Below are positions 16,844 to 24,936 of a DNA stretch of 64,000 bases, piece by piece. Under the pieces are notes generated by a model. That model was given only the letters and a program-made list of their open reading frames with translations. It was not told where the DNA came from and ran no database searches. Each line of letters starts with the position of its first letter. Positions within the stretch are counted from its first letter, which is position 1. The translations under genes and the position numbers were made by a program. Source of the stretch: Streptomyces sp. CMB-StM0423 (GTDB lineage: Bacteria > Actinomycetota > Actinomycetes > Streptomycetales > Streptomycetaceae). The DNA is taken from contig NZ_CP025407.1 in the NCBI RefSeq assembly GCF_002847285.1, forward strand, positions 2,172,501-2,236,500, written 5' to 3'.

Positions 16844-18946
16844 ATGCGCCTCCCCCGTCCCCGCAGCCTGGCCGGCCAGCTCTTCGCGATGCAGGTCGTG
16901 CTGGTCACGCTCATGGTGGCCGGAGCGGCGGTCTTCATGTACGTCACGGCGCACGACCGCGCGGAGGAGGCGGCGGCCCGGCAGGCGGAGTCCACGGCGC
17001 GGTCCGTGGCGGCGGCGCCGGGGGTCGCGGAGGCGGTCACCGGCGGCGGGAACCCCTCCGACGTCCTGCAGCCGTACACCGAGCGCGCCCGGCGGGGCAC
17101 CGCGGTGACCTTCATCACGATCATGGCCCCGGACGGCACCCGCTACACCCACCCCAACCCGGACGTGATCGGCGAGGCGTTCCTCGGCCACACCGCCCGC
17201 GCGCTGAACGGCGAGACCTTCACCGAGACGTACACCGGCACGCTCGGCCCGTCGCTGCGCGCGGTCACGCCGGTACGGGCGGACGACGGCCGGATCGTCG
17301 GGCTGGTGAGCGCGGGGATCACCATCAAGACGATCAGCGACGAGGTGCGGCGGCAGCTCATGCCCGTGCTGTACGTCGCGGCGGGCGCGCTGGCGCTGGC
17401 GGGGCTCGCCACGTACCTGATCAACGCGCGGCTGCGGCGGCACACGCACGGCATGAACGCCGGTGAGCTGAGCCGGCTGCACGACTACCACCAGGCGACG
17501 CTGCACGCGGTCCGCGAGGGCCTGCTGATGCTCGACGGCGCGGGGCGGATCGCGCTGGTCAACGACGGCGCGCGGGAGCTGCTCGGCATGGGTGCCCGCG
17601 GCGAGGTCGTGGGCCGCCCGGTCGCGGACCTCGGGCAGCCGGGCCCGCTGACGGAGGCGCTGCTGTCGCCGGGGCCGCGGGTCGACGAGGTGCACCTGAC
17701 CCGGGACCGCACGGTGGTCGTCAACACCTCGCCGGTCACGGGCGGCGAGCACCGCGGCACGGTCGTCACGCTGCGGGACGTCACGGAGCTGCAGACGCTG
17801 ACGGGCGAGCTGGACTCGGTACGGGGCTTCGCGGAGGCGCTGCGCTCGCAGGCGCACGAGTCGGCGAACCGGCTGCACGCGGTGGTCTCGCTGATCGAGC
17901 TGGGGCGGACGGCGCAGGCGGTGGAGTTCGCGACGTCGGAGCTGGAGCTGGCGCAGACGCTGACGGACCGGGTGACGGGCGCGGTGACGGAACCGGTGCT
18001 CGCGGCGCTGCTGCTGGGGAAGGCCGCGCAGGCGAACGAGCAGGGGGTGGAGCTGGTGCTGAGCCCGGACAGCCGCATCGACGACGGCGTGCTCCCGCCG
18101 ACGCTGCCGCCGCGGGACCTGGTGACGGTGCTGGGCAACCTGATCGACAACGCGGTGGACGCGGCGGCGGAGGGCGCGAGGACCCGGACGGCGTCCGGGG
18201 TACGGGACACGGCGCAGCCGCAGGTACGGGTCACGGCGCTGGCGGCGGACGGGGAGCTGCTGCTGCGGGTGGCGGACGACGGCCCGGGGGTGGACCCGAG
18301 CTGCGCGGAGGAGGTCTTCGCCCGCGGCTGGACCACGAAAACCCCGGGCCCCGCAGGCCGCGGCCTGGGCCTGGCCCTGGTCCGCCAGGCCGCCCGTCGC
18401 CACGGCGGCGAGGCAAACCTGACGAGCGGGGAGACGGGCGGCGCGGAATTCACGGTCCGCCTGCCCCTGGGCCGCGGCCCGGAGCCGATGGCGGCGCTCC
18501 CGGGGCCCGGAGCGGAGGCGGGAGCAGCAGCGGACGAGCCGGACCCGGGTACCGGCCCGCCGCTGAGCACGGAGGCGGGAGCGGAGGCGGGAGCGGAGGC
18601 GGGAGCGAAGGCGGCACCGCCCCCGGCAGACCCGGCGACGGACAACCCGGACCCGGGCGGATCGACCCCGGCGGCCCCGCCGGCGGCCCGTATCCCCGCG
18701 GAGGACGAGCCCACGCCGAAACGGCACGCCGCCGACCCCGCTTCGAGCCCTCGTCGCCCCGCGGGTCCATCCGGCCCACCCCCGCGTTCTGTGCCCCGCA
18801 CCCGTGCCGCGGAGCCGGGCCCCACGCCACCCGCCCAGCCCGCGAACCTGCCCGATCCAGCCGCGCGTTCGGCCCGCCGTGCCCACACCGGCCACCCGTA
18901 CCCCCGGCGCCCGGCGGACGCCGACGGCCGCCGGGGGGACCGGTGA
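16844..18946 (+). CDS. CitA/DctS-type sensor histidine kinase with long proline-rich tail
   Basis: A 700-residue membrane kinase. The first membrane helix is at about 12-32, an extracytoplasmic sensor domain spans ~35-165, the second helix ~175-195, and a PAS domain ~215-315. A SpoOB-type phosphoacceptor motif, SQAHESANRLHAVVSLIELGR, lies at ~335-355, followed by the ATPase boxes NLIDNAVDAA, DDGPGVDP and GRGLGLALVRQAAR. The last ~155 residues are Ala/Pro/Gly-rich, including a GAEA repeat, which is not part of the family. Overlaps the next gene by GTGA. GACACT ends 6 nt before the ATG. Probable role: sensing dicarboxylates for dctA. Confidence 0.88.
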   Translation: MRLPRPRSLAGQLFAMQVVLVTLMVAGAAVFMYVTAHDRAEEAAARQAESTARSVAAAPGVAEAVTGGGNPSDVLQPYTERARRGTAVTFITIMAPDGTRYTHPNPDVIGEAFLGHTARALNGETFTETYTGTLGPSLRAVTPVRADDGRIVGLVSAGITIKTISDEVRRQLMPVLYVAAGALALAGLATYLINARLRRHTHGMNAGELSRLHDYHQATLHAVREGLLMLDGAGRIALVNDGARELLGMGARGEVVGRPVADLGQPGPLTEALLSPGPRVDEVHLTRDRTVVVNTSPVTGGEHRGTVVTLRDVTELQTLTGELDSVRGFAEALRSQAHESANRLHAVVSLIELGRTAQAVEFATSELELAQTLTDRVTGAVTEPVLAALLLGKAAQANEQGVELVLSPDSRIDDGVLPPTLPPRDLVTVLGNLIDNAVDAAAEGARTRTASGVRDTAQPQVRVTALAADGELLLRVADDGPGVDPSCAEEVFARGWTTKTPGPAGRGLGLALVRQAARRHGGEANLTSGETGGAEFTVRLPLGRGPEPMAALPGPGAEAGAAADEPDPGTGPPLSTEAGAEAGAEAGAKAAPPPADPATDNPDPGGSTPAAPPAARIPAEDEPTPKRHAADPASSPRRPAGPSGPPPRSVPRTRAAEPGPTPPAQPANLPDPAARSARRAHTGHPYPRRPADADGRRGDR

Positions 18947-19644
18947 CCGCCTCCGGGCGCTCCGCGCCCATTCGGGTGCTGGTCGTCGAGGACGATCCCG
19001 TTGCCGCCGATGCGCACCGGCTCTACGTCGAGCGCGTGCCCGGGTTCGCCGTTGCCGGGGCCGCGCGGTCGCGGGGCGAGGCGGCCAGGCTTCTCGACCA
19101 GGTGCCCGTCGACCTGATCCTGCTCGACCTCTACCTCCCCGACGGCCACGGCCTCGCCCTGCTCCGCTCGTTGCGTACCGCGGGGCACGCCGCCGACGTC
19201 ATCGCCGTGACCTCCGCCCGCGACCTGGCCGTGGTCCGCGAAGGGGTGTCCCTCGGCGTCGTGCAGTACGTGCTGAAGCCGTTCGCCTTCGCCACCCTGC
19301 GCGACCGCCTCGTCCGCTACGCCGAGTTCCACGCCGCCGTCGGCGAGGCCGGCGGCCAGGACGAGGTGGACCGCGCGCTCGCCGCGCTCCGCGCTCCGGC
19401 GCAGGCCGCGTTGCCCAAGGGGCTGTCCGGCCCCACCCTCGCCGCCGTCACCGACGCCCTGCGCCGGGCGGGCGACGACGGCCTCACGGCCACCGCCGCC
19501 GGCGAGGCCACCGGCACGTCGCGCATCACCGCCCGCCGCTACCTGGAGCACCTGGCGGAGACCGGCCACGCCGTCCGCGCCCCGCAGTACGGCCAAGTGG
19601 GCCGCCCCGAGCTGCGCTACCGCTGGTCCGGCTCCCGCCCCTGA
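18943..19644 (+). CDS. CitB/DctR-type response regulator
   Basis: A 233-residue protein. The receiver domain is at residues 9-125, with the acidic pair VVEDDP, the phosphoacceptor Asp in LILLDLYLPDGHG and the conserved Lys in YVLKPFAF. The C-terminal DNA-binding region (TATAAGEATGTSRITARRYLEHL) is a helix-turn-helix of the CitB/DcuR class rather than OmpR or LuxR. Translation starts at GTG within the kinase stop (GTGA). It most likely activates the divergent dctA gene. Confidence 0.9.
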   Translation: MTASGRSAPIRVLVVEDDPVAADAHRLYVERVPGFAVAGAARSRGEAARLLDQVPVDLILLDLYLPDGHGLALLRSLRTAGHAADVIAVTSARDLAVVREGVSLGVVQYVLKPFAFATLRDRLVRYAEFHAAVGEAGGQDEVDRALAALRAPAQAALPKGLSGPTLAAVTDALRRAGDDGLTATAAGEATGTSRITARRYLEHLAETGHAVRAPQYGQVGRPELRYRWSGSRP

Positions 19645-19699
19645 CGGCCCGTCACGCGACTCCGCGCGAAAGCTTCCGGCCCGCCGGCGGCTGAAATCA

Positions 19700-19741
19700 G
19701 TCGGTACAGCACGGGAAACCGTCGGTACAACAACGTTGTCA
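19700..19741. promoter_or_regulatory. operator-like array upstream of sugar ABC operon
   Basis: GTCGGTACA occurs as a direct repeat at 19700-19708 and 19721-19729, exactly 21 bp (two helical turns) apart. It is followed by the perfect 10-bp palindrome ACAACGTTGT (19730-19739), whose central CG is typical of LacI-family operators. The array lies about 100 bp upstream of the binding-protein gene. No LacI gene is in the window. Confidence 0.5.
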
Positions 19742-19836
19742 CCGATACGGGACAGCCCTTGTCAGAAGGATTGACCGGACATCCGGACAGCCGTACTTTC
19801 TCCGCATCCTCGCCCGAGCCGCAGGGAGGTCCCGCC

Positions 19837-21198
19837 GTGCACCGTCCCGTTTCCCCCATGCTCGCCACCGCGCTCACCGCCGTCCTCGCCGCCACCGCAC
19901 TCTCCGCCTGCGGAGACTCCGGCAGCGATCCGGACACGATCAGAATCCAGTTCAAGAAGTCCACCGACGCCAAGAACAAGATCTTCGACCGCGAGATCGA
20001 GGCGGTGAAGAAGGAGTTCGAGGAGAAGTTCCCCGGCAAGAAGGTCGAACTGATCCCCGTTCAAGTGCCGGACGAGCAGTACTACACCAAGGTCCAGCAG
20101 ATGCTGCGGTCCCCCAAGACCGCCCCCGACCTGGTCTACGAGGACACCTTCCTGATCAACTCCGATATCGCCGCCGGGCTGCTGACCCCCCTCGACGACT
20201 ACCTCAAGGACTGGAAGGACTGGGGCCAGTACGTCGACACGGCGAAGACCGCCGCGCAGGGGCAGGACGGCAAGACGTACGGCGTCCCGGACGGCACCGA
20301 CACCCGCGGGCTCTGGTACAACAAGGAGCTGTTCGCCGAGGCCGGACTCCCCGTCGACTGGCAGCCGAAGACCTGGGACGACGTCCTGGACGCCGCCCGC
20401 ACCATCAAGCGCGAACTGCCCGACGTCATCCCGCTGAACGTCTACACCGGCAAGCCCGCCGGCGAGGCCGCCTCCATGCAGGGCTTCGAGATGCTGCTGT
20501 ACGGCACGGGCGCGGACCCGCTGTACGACCCGAAGTCGAAGAAGTGGGTCGCCGGCAGCCAGGGCTTCACCGACGCCCTCGACTTCGTGCACACCGTCTA
20601 CAACGACGGCCTCGGCCCCGACCCGCAGGACGCCCTCGACCCCAACGTCGGCACCAAGGTCGGCACCGAGTGGCTGCCCGAGGGCAAGCTCGCCATCGAC
20701 CTCGACGGCTCCTGGATGTCGAACAACTGGCTGGAGACCGGCCCCACGCCGTGGCCGGAGTGGACCGAGGTGCTCGGCCAGGCCGCCATGCCCACCCAGA
20801 ACGGCGAGGCGCCGGGACGGGTCAGCATGTCCGGCGGCTGGGCCTGGTCCATCCCCGCCAAGGCCAACAACCCCGAGCTGGCCTTCGAGTTCATGAAGGT
20901 CGCCCAGTCGCGGAAGAACAACACCCGGCTGACCATCGCCAACGGCCAGATCGCCGTCCGCGAGGACGTCGCCGCCGACCCGGACTACCAGGCGTACGTC
21001 CCGGGCGTCGAGTTCTTCACCGGCCTGGTCGAGGACACCCACTACCGCCCCGCGCTGCCGGTCTACCCGCAGGTCTCCACCGCCATCCAGGAGGCCATGG
21101 AGCAGGTGACCACGGGCGACGCCTCCGCCGAGGACGCCGCCAAGGGCTATGACGAACAGCTCGATTCGATCACCGACGGCGAGGTGGTCGAGAAGTAG
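19837..21198 (+). CDS. sugar ABC transporter substrate-binding lipoprotein
   Basis: A 453-residue family-1 solute-binding protein. The GTG at 19837 is preferred: GGGAGG lies 7 nt upstream and the product then starts with a lipoprotein signal, MHRPVSPMLATALTAVL, with lipobox LSAC. The mature part has the usual two-lobe signatures: YEDTFLINSDIAAGLL, TDTRGLWYNKELFAEAGLP, and the GGWAWSIPAKANNPELAFEF hinge region. An in-frame extension to 19759 has no signal-like start. It captures an extracellular sugar or oligosaccharide for the two permeases that follow; the substrate is not evident. Confidence 0.9.
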   Translation: MHRPVSPMLATALTAVLAATALSACGDSGSDPDTIRIQFKKSTDAKNKIFDREIEAVKKEFEEKFPGKKVELIPVQVPDEQYYTKVQQMLRSPKTAPDLVYEDTFLINSDIAAGLLTPLDDYLKDWKDWGQYVDTAKTAAQGQDGKTYGVPDGTDTRGLWYNKELFAEAGLPVDWQPKTWDDVLDAARTIKRELPDVIPLNVYTGKPAGEAASMQGFEMLLYGTGADPLYDPKSKKWVAGSQGFTDALDFVHTVYNDGLGPDPQDALDPNVGTKVGTEWLPEGKLAIDLDGSWMSNNWLETGPTPWPEWTEVLGQAAMPTQNGEAPGRVSMSGGWAWSIPAKANNPELAFEFMKVAQSRKNNTRLTIANGQIAVREDVAADPDYQAYVPGVEFFTGLVEDTHYRPALPVYPQVSTAIQEAMEQVTTGDASAEDAAKGYDEQLDSITDGEVVEK

Positions 21199-21221
21199 CC
21201 GCCCGAGCAGCCCGAGAGGCC

Positions 21222-22208
21222 ATGGTGAGCAAGCACACCCCCGCCCCCGCCGGGCCCCGGGACGCCGCCGGTGCGGCGCGCGTCCCCGGCCAGGCGGGCG
21301 GCGGCCGCCGCCGCACCGGACCTTCGAAGCACCCGCAGCCGCCCAACTCCGTGCTGCGCGCGCTGCTGCGGGCGCTGCCCGTCGGTCCCTCCGTCGTCCT
21401 GATGCTGCTGTTCCTGGCGGGCCCGATCGCGTACTGCGTGTGGATCGCCTTCACCGACCTGCAGTTGTCGGGCCAGGCCGAGTCGTCGTTCGTCGGCCTG
21501 GAGAACTTCCGTACCGCCTTCGGCGACGAGGGCTTCATCAACGCCGTCTGGCTGACGCTGGTGTTCACGATCCTGTCGTCGATCGTCGGCCAGAACACGC
21601 TCGGGCTCGCGCTCGCGTCGCTGATGCAGCGGGCCTCGAAGACGGTACGCACCGTCACCGGCGCCATCGTCATCACCGCCTGGGTGGTGCCCGAGGTCGT
21701 CGCGGGCTTCCTGCTCTACGCCTTCTTCCGCCGCGAGGGCACGCTCAACTCCGTACTGGACTGGCTCCATCTGCCCAGCCAGAACTGGCTGTACACGCTG
21801 CCGATCCTGGCCGTGTCGTTCGCCAACATCTGGCGCGGCACGGCGTTCTCGATGCTCGTCTACTCCGCCGCGCTCTCCGAGATCCCGAAGGAGATCACAG
21901 AGGCGGCGGAGGTCGACGGCGCGGGCGGCTGGCGGAAGCTGTGGCACGTCACGCTGCCGATGATCCGGCGCTCGATCGCCACCAACCTGATGCTCAACAC
22001 CCTGCAGACCCTTTCGGTCTTCGGGCTGATCTGGGCGATGACCCGCGGCGGACCCGGCGACCGCAGCCAGACGCTGCCGCTGTTCATGTACGAGCAGGCG
22101 TTCAAGAACAACCTGCTCGGCTACGGCACGGCGGTGGCCCTGCTCCTGCTGCTGGTGGGCGCCCTGTTCTCGCTGGTGTACATGCGGATGCTGCGTACGG
22201 AGGTATGA
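21222..22208 (+). CDS. sugar ABC transporter permease (MalF type)
   Basis: A 328-residue inner-membrane subunit with six hydrophobic segments after a ~45-residue hydrophilic N-terminus rich in Pro/Arg/Gly. The EAA loop that contacts the ATPase is EAAEVDGAGGWRKLWHVTLP. The ATG at 21222 is immediately followed by GTG at 21225, which has the better spacing to GAGAGG, so the start could be either. It is 23 bp after the binding-protein gene. No ATPase is present; Streptomyces sugar importers of this class usually borrow the shared MsiK ATPase encoded elsewhere. Confidence 0.92.
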   Translation: MVSKHTPAPAGPRDAAGAARVPGQAGGGRRRTGPSKHPQPPNSVLRALLRALPVGPSVVLMLLFLAGPIAYCVWIAFTDLQLSGQAESSFVGLENFRTAFGDEGFINAVWLTLVFTILSSIVGQNTLGLALASLMQRASKTVRTVTGAIVITAWVVPEVVAGFLLYAFFRREGTLNSVLDWLHLPSQNWLYTLPILAVSFANIWRGTAFSMLVYSAALSEIPKEITEAAEVDGAGGWRKLWHVTLPMIRRSIATNLMLNTLQTLSVFGLIWAMTRGGPGDRSQTLPLFMYEQAFKNNLLGYGTAVALLLLLVGALFSLVYMRMLRTEV

Positions 22209-22211
22209 GCG

Positions 22212-23117
22212 ATGCCCACGTCCACGCTCACCCGCGACACCCCGCCGCCCGGCCCCCCTGCGCCCCGCAGGCGCGGCCCCGGCCGCAGGCCGGCCTCGCG
22301 CCGGAACAGCCGGCGGCTGGCGGCCGACCTGTGCCTGCTGCTGGCGGCGCTGGCGTTCGTACTGCCGCTGGCCTGGCTGCTCTTCTCGTCCGTCGACGCG
22401 GACTCGGGCCTGACGGCCCGGCCGCCCACGGACGTCACCTGGGACAACTTCGACGCGGTGATGACCACGGACATCACCTTCCGCCCGCTGCTCAACAGCC
22501 TGATCCTGTGCGGCTCGGCGACGGCCATCACGGTCGTCGCGGCGGCGCTGGCGGCGTACCCGCTGTCGCGCTACAGCTCGCGGCTGAACCGCCCCTTCAT
22601 GCTGACGATCCTCTTCACCACCAGCCTGCCGATCACCGCCATCATGGTGCCGGTCTACGGGCTCTTCGTGCAGATCAACCTCATCGACACCATGTCCGGC
22701 ACGGCGTTCTTCCTGGCCAGCTCGCAACTGCCGTTCGCGATCTGGCTGATGAAGAACTTCATGGACGGGGTGCCGAAGGTGCTGGAGGAGGCGGCCTGGA
22801 CGGACGGCGCGTCGTCGATGCAGGCGCTGGTGCGGGTCATCCTGCCGCTGATGGGCCCGGGCGTCGTGGTGGTGACGGTCTTCTCGTTCATCATGATGTG
22901 GGGCAACTTCTTCGTCCCCTTCATGCTGCTGCTCAGCCCGGACCAGATGCCCGCCTCCGTCTCGATCTTCGAGCTCTTCGGCAACATGGGCTCTGTGGTC
23001 TACGGGGAGCTGGCCGCCTTCTCGATCATCTACTCGGCGCCGGCCGTGCTGCTGTACGTGCTGATCGCCCGCCGCCTCGGCGGCGGCTTCGCGCTGGGCG
23101 GCGCGGTGAAGGGCTGA
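22212..23117 (+). CDS. sugar ABC transporter permease (MalG type)
   Basis: A 301-residue second permease with six hydrophobic segments and the EAA loop EEAAWTDGASSMQALVRVILP. Four bases separate it from the preceding stop. The N-terminus is Pro/Arg-rich and cytosolic. It completes the importer membrane channel. The operon ends at a GC-rich hairpin at 23196-23225. Confidence 0.92.
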   Translation: MPTSTLTRDTPPPGPPAPRRRGPGRRPASRRNSRRLAADLCLLLAALAFVLPLAWLLFSSVDADSGLTARPPTDVTWDNFDAVMTTDITFRPLLNSLILCGSATAITVVAAALAAYPLSRYSSRLNRPFMLTILFTTSLPITAIMVPVYGLFVQINLIDTMSGTAFFLASSQLPFAIWLMKNFMDGVPKVLEEAAWTDGASSMQALVRVILPLMGPGVVVVTVFSFIMMWGNFFVPFMLLLSPDQMPASVSIFELFGNMGSVVYGELAAFSIIYSAPAVLLYVLIARRLGGGFALGGAVKG

Positions 23118-23195
23118 CGGTGCGGGGGCGGGGTGCGGTGAAGGGCAGACCGGGGCCTGGCCGGCCCTCCACCGCCGCCCGCGGCGGCCGCCCGG

Positions 23196-23225
23196 CGCGC
23201 CTGGCGGGAAGCCCCGCCGGGCGCG
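23196..23225. terminator. bidirectional hairpin between convergent permease and LPMO genes
   Basis: Arms at 23196-23208 and 23213-23225 pair over 13 bp with a single T-G wobble and a 4-nt loop. It lies between convergent genes and has no U-run, as is usual in Streptomyces. Confidence 0.6.
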
Positions 23226-23263
23226 TCCCGTACGGCCACGGGGACGGACCTACCCGGCGGGCG

Positions 23264-23809
23264 TCAGCCGCCGATGTTCACGTCGATGCAGGCGTAGAAG
23301 GCGTTCCCGGTGTCGGCGACGTTCCACACGGCGAGCACCTTCTGCTTGCCGGTGATCCCGCCGAAGTTGACGGAGTGGCTGAACTCGGCCGGCGGCTGGG
23401 CGCCGCCGTCGTCGAACTCCGCGACCTTCTGGCCGCCGACGAAGTACTGCCAGGTGCTGGTGCGGTGCCTGGCCGTGATCTTCCAGTTGAACGTCGTGGT
23501 GCTGCCGACGTCGGTGACGTTCCAGCCGCGGTTGTCGTCGTCCAGCTCGCCGAAGCCCTGGTTCCCGCCGCTGCAGCTCGTCAGGCCCTTGGGCCCCTCG
23601 ACGCTCTGCGGCTCGTACTTGATGCCGCCGCACGGGACGACGCCCTGTGCACACTGCTGCTGGCGGCTCGGCGGGTTGGTGATCCAGCCGTGGGCGCTCG
23701 CCTGCTGGCTGGGCAGGGCCAGGAGGAGCAGCGGCGCCACACCGGCGCCGACGACGGCGGCACGTGTCGCACTGCGGCGTTTGCCGGCAGGCTTGGTGCT
23801 GCGGTGCAT
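23264..23809 (-). CDS. lytic polysaccharide monooxygenase, AA10 family (secreted)
   Basis: A 181-residue secreted copper enzyme cleaving crystalline chitin or cellulose oxidatively. The signal peptide is residues 1-39, ending QQASA. The mature protein begins with His40 (HGWITNPPSRQ), the N-terminal half of the copper histidine brace. The second ligand is His115 in KITARHRTSTWQYF. Conserved NRGWNVT and FYACIDVNI segments follow. It is a single catalytic domain without a carbohydrate-binding module. A DasR-like site 25 bp upstream of the start suggests N-acetylglucosamine control and therefore chitin as substrate. Confidence 0.93.
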   Translation of the reverse strand: MHRSTKPAGKRRSATRAAVVGAGVAPLLLLALPSQQASAHGWITNPPSRQQQCAQGVVPCGGIKYEPQSVEGPKGLTSCSGGNQGFGELDDDNRGWNVTDVGSTTTFNWKITARHRTSTWQYFVGGQKVAEFDDGGAQPPAEFSHSVNFGGITGKQKVLAVWNVADTGNAFYACIDVNIGG

Positions 23810-23833
23810 ACAACTCTCCTTGCGTGGGGGGTC

Positions 23834-23849
23834 ATTGGTCTAGACTTTA
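23834..23849. promoter_or_regulatory. DasR-responsive element (dre-like)
   Basis: ATTGGTCTAGACTTTA matches the known dre consensus ACTGGTCTAGACCACT at 11 of 16 positions, with the TGGTCTAGAC core perfect. It is 25-40 bp upstream of the LPMO start. DasR is the GntR-family regulator of chitin and aminosugar use in Streptomyces. Confidence 0.65.
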
Positions 23850-23920
23850 GCTCTTGGCCGTCCACCGTCAACCCCTCCGGCCCCACCCGCATCCCGCCGC
23901 AGCTTCGGCGGAACGCACGG

Positions 23921-23950
23921 TTGATAACGGGGTGCACCACTACCTACGGT
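23921..23950 (+). promoter_or_regulatory. housekeeping-type promoter of HTH gene, leaderless
   Basis: TTGATA (23921-23926), an 18-bp spacer and TACGGT (23945-23950). The GTG start follows 6 nt later, so transcription probably begins at or next to the start codon. Confidence 0.6.
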
Positions 23951-23956
23951 GACGGT

Positions 23957-24667
23957 GTGACGACACAGGTGCCCGGCCCCGGCGCCGGCCCGCCGGAACA
24001 TCAGCCGCCCTTCGACCCCACGGCGGCCCGCCGATTACGCCGCGCCCTGGGCCTGGGTCACGACCACGTCGCGTACGGCATGCGCGCCGCGTACGGGCTG
24101 GCGGTACCCGCCGCCGCGGTCGCGGACTGGGAGAAGGGCCACGCCCGCCCCTCGCGCACCGAACTCGACGCCCTGGCAGGCGCGTTGTGGTGCACACCGG
24201 CCGACCTGATGGGCTCCTCCACGTCGCTCCATGCCCACCGCCGCGCCCACGGCCTGCCCCTGGACGACGTTGCCCGCCACATCGGCATGGACCCCGCCAC
24301 GTACCTCAGCGCGGAGCGCACCGGACGCTGGCCCGGCACCGAGTCCCAGGCCACCCGGCTCGCCTACCTCCTCCGCCTCCCGCTGCCCGACCTGCTGGAC
24401 CTCACCGGCCGCAGCGAACCCCTGGCCCGCCACCTCCGCGACGCCGCCACCACCCGCTGGCAGCCCCAGGTCCGCCCGGTTGCCCGCCTCACCCGCCTCC
24501 CCCGCCGCCCCCTGGAACGCGCCCTGAGCACCCTCCACGAGGAGTACCAGACCCGCAGCGCCGCAGCCCGCAACTGGGGCGACGACCCCCCGCCGGAATC
24601 CGCGGCGGGAGTGACGACGTACCTGCAGCAGGTACTCCCCCGCTTCTGGGAACTCCTCCGCAACTGA
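23957..24667 (+). CDS. XRE-like helix-turn-helix regulator
   Basis: A 236-residue cytosolic protein. Residues ~20-85 are a helix-turn-helix of the XRE type (ARRLRRALGLGHDHVAYGMR ... VADWEKGHARPSRTELDALA). A second, similar helical region follows at ~90-150 (DDVARHIGMDPATYLSAERTG), so it may contain tandem HTH units. The GTG start has no Shine-Dalgarno sequence but fits the leaderless promoter just upstream. Proteins of this kind are common in Streptomyces, and their targets are usually unknown. Confidence 0.75.
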   Translation: MTTQVPGPGAGPPEHQPPFDPTAARRLRRALGLGHDHVAYGMRAAYGLAVPAAAVADWEKGHARPSRTELDALAGALWCTPADLMGSSTSLHAHRRAHGLPLDDVARHIGMDPATYLSAERTGRWPGTESQATRLAYLLRLPLPDLLDLTGRSEPLARHLRDAATTRWQPQVRPVARLTRLPRRPLERALSTLHEEYQTRSAAARNWGDDPPPESAAGVTTYLQQVLPRFWELLRN

Positions 24668-24784
24668 CGGCGGTCGGCGGGCCGCGATCACGTCGGCGAA
24701 CGGTTCTGCGCGGACGTGGTCGCCGGTCTCAGGGAGACCCAGGGGCTGCAGACCATGCTCGACGAGAACCCGCGGGTGACGTGA
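24668..24784 (+). pseudogene. possible C-terminal remnant of an unidentified gene
   Basis: Between the HTH stop and the GNAT gene a short open frame (bounded upstream by a stop at 24665) encodes about 38 residues ending DENPRVT and containing ERFCADVVAGLRETQGL. The composition and helical pattern look like a genuine protein end. No start codon or upstream portion exists, so it may be a decayed gene tail. I do not recognise the parent family. Confidence 0.3.
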
Positions 24785-24936
24785 CGTAGCCTCACCCGGG
24801 ACGGGCCGGGTCCTCGCCTCGGGCCGGCGGCCGGCCCGGCCGCTCTCCTTCCGCATGCGCATCCCCGGGGGTTCCGACGGATACCGAACTGACCGCCGTC
24901 GCCGCCGAGACCATCAGGACCGCGCGGCTCGACCTG

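Noticed and set aside
19642..19654. TGACGG-c-CCGTCA palindrome at the end of the response regulator gene
   Set aside because: Only 6-bp arms overlapping the stop codon; too short for a terminator and too far from the next promoter to call an operator.
19759..19836. N-terminal extension of the sugar-binding protein from ATG/TTG-like start at 19759
   Set aside because: The extension would bury the lipoprotein signal; the GTG at 19837 has a proper ribosome-binding site and signal peptide.
23118..23263. Additional gene between the permease and LPMO genes
   Set aside because: Only GC-rich sequence and a terminator hairpin are present; no frame with coding character.
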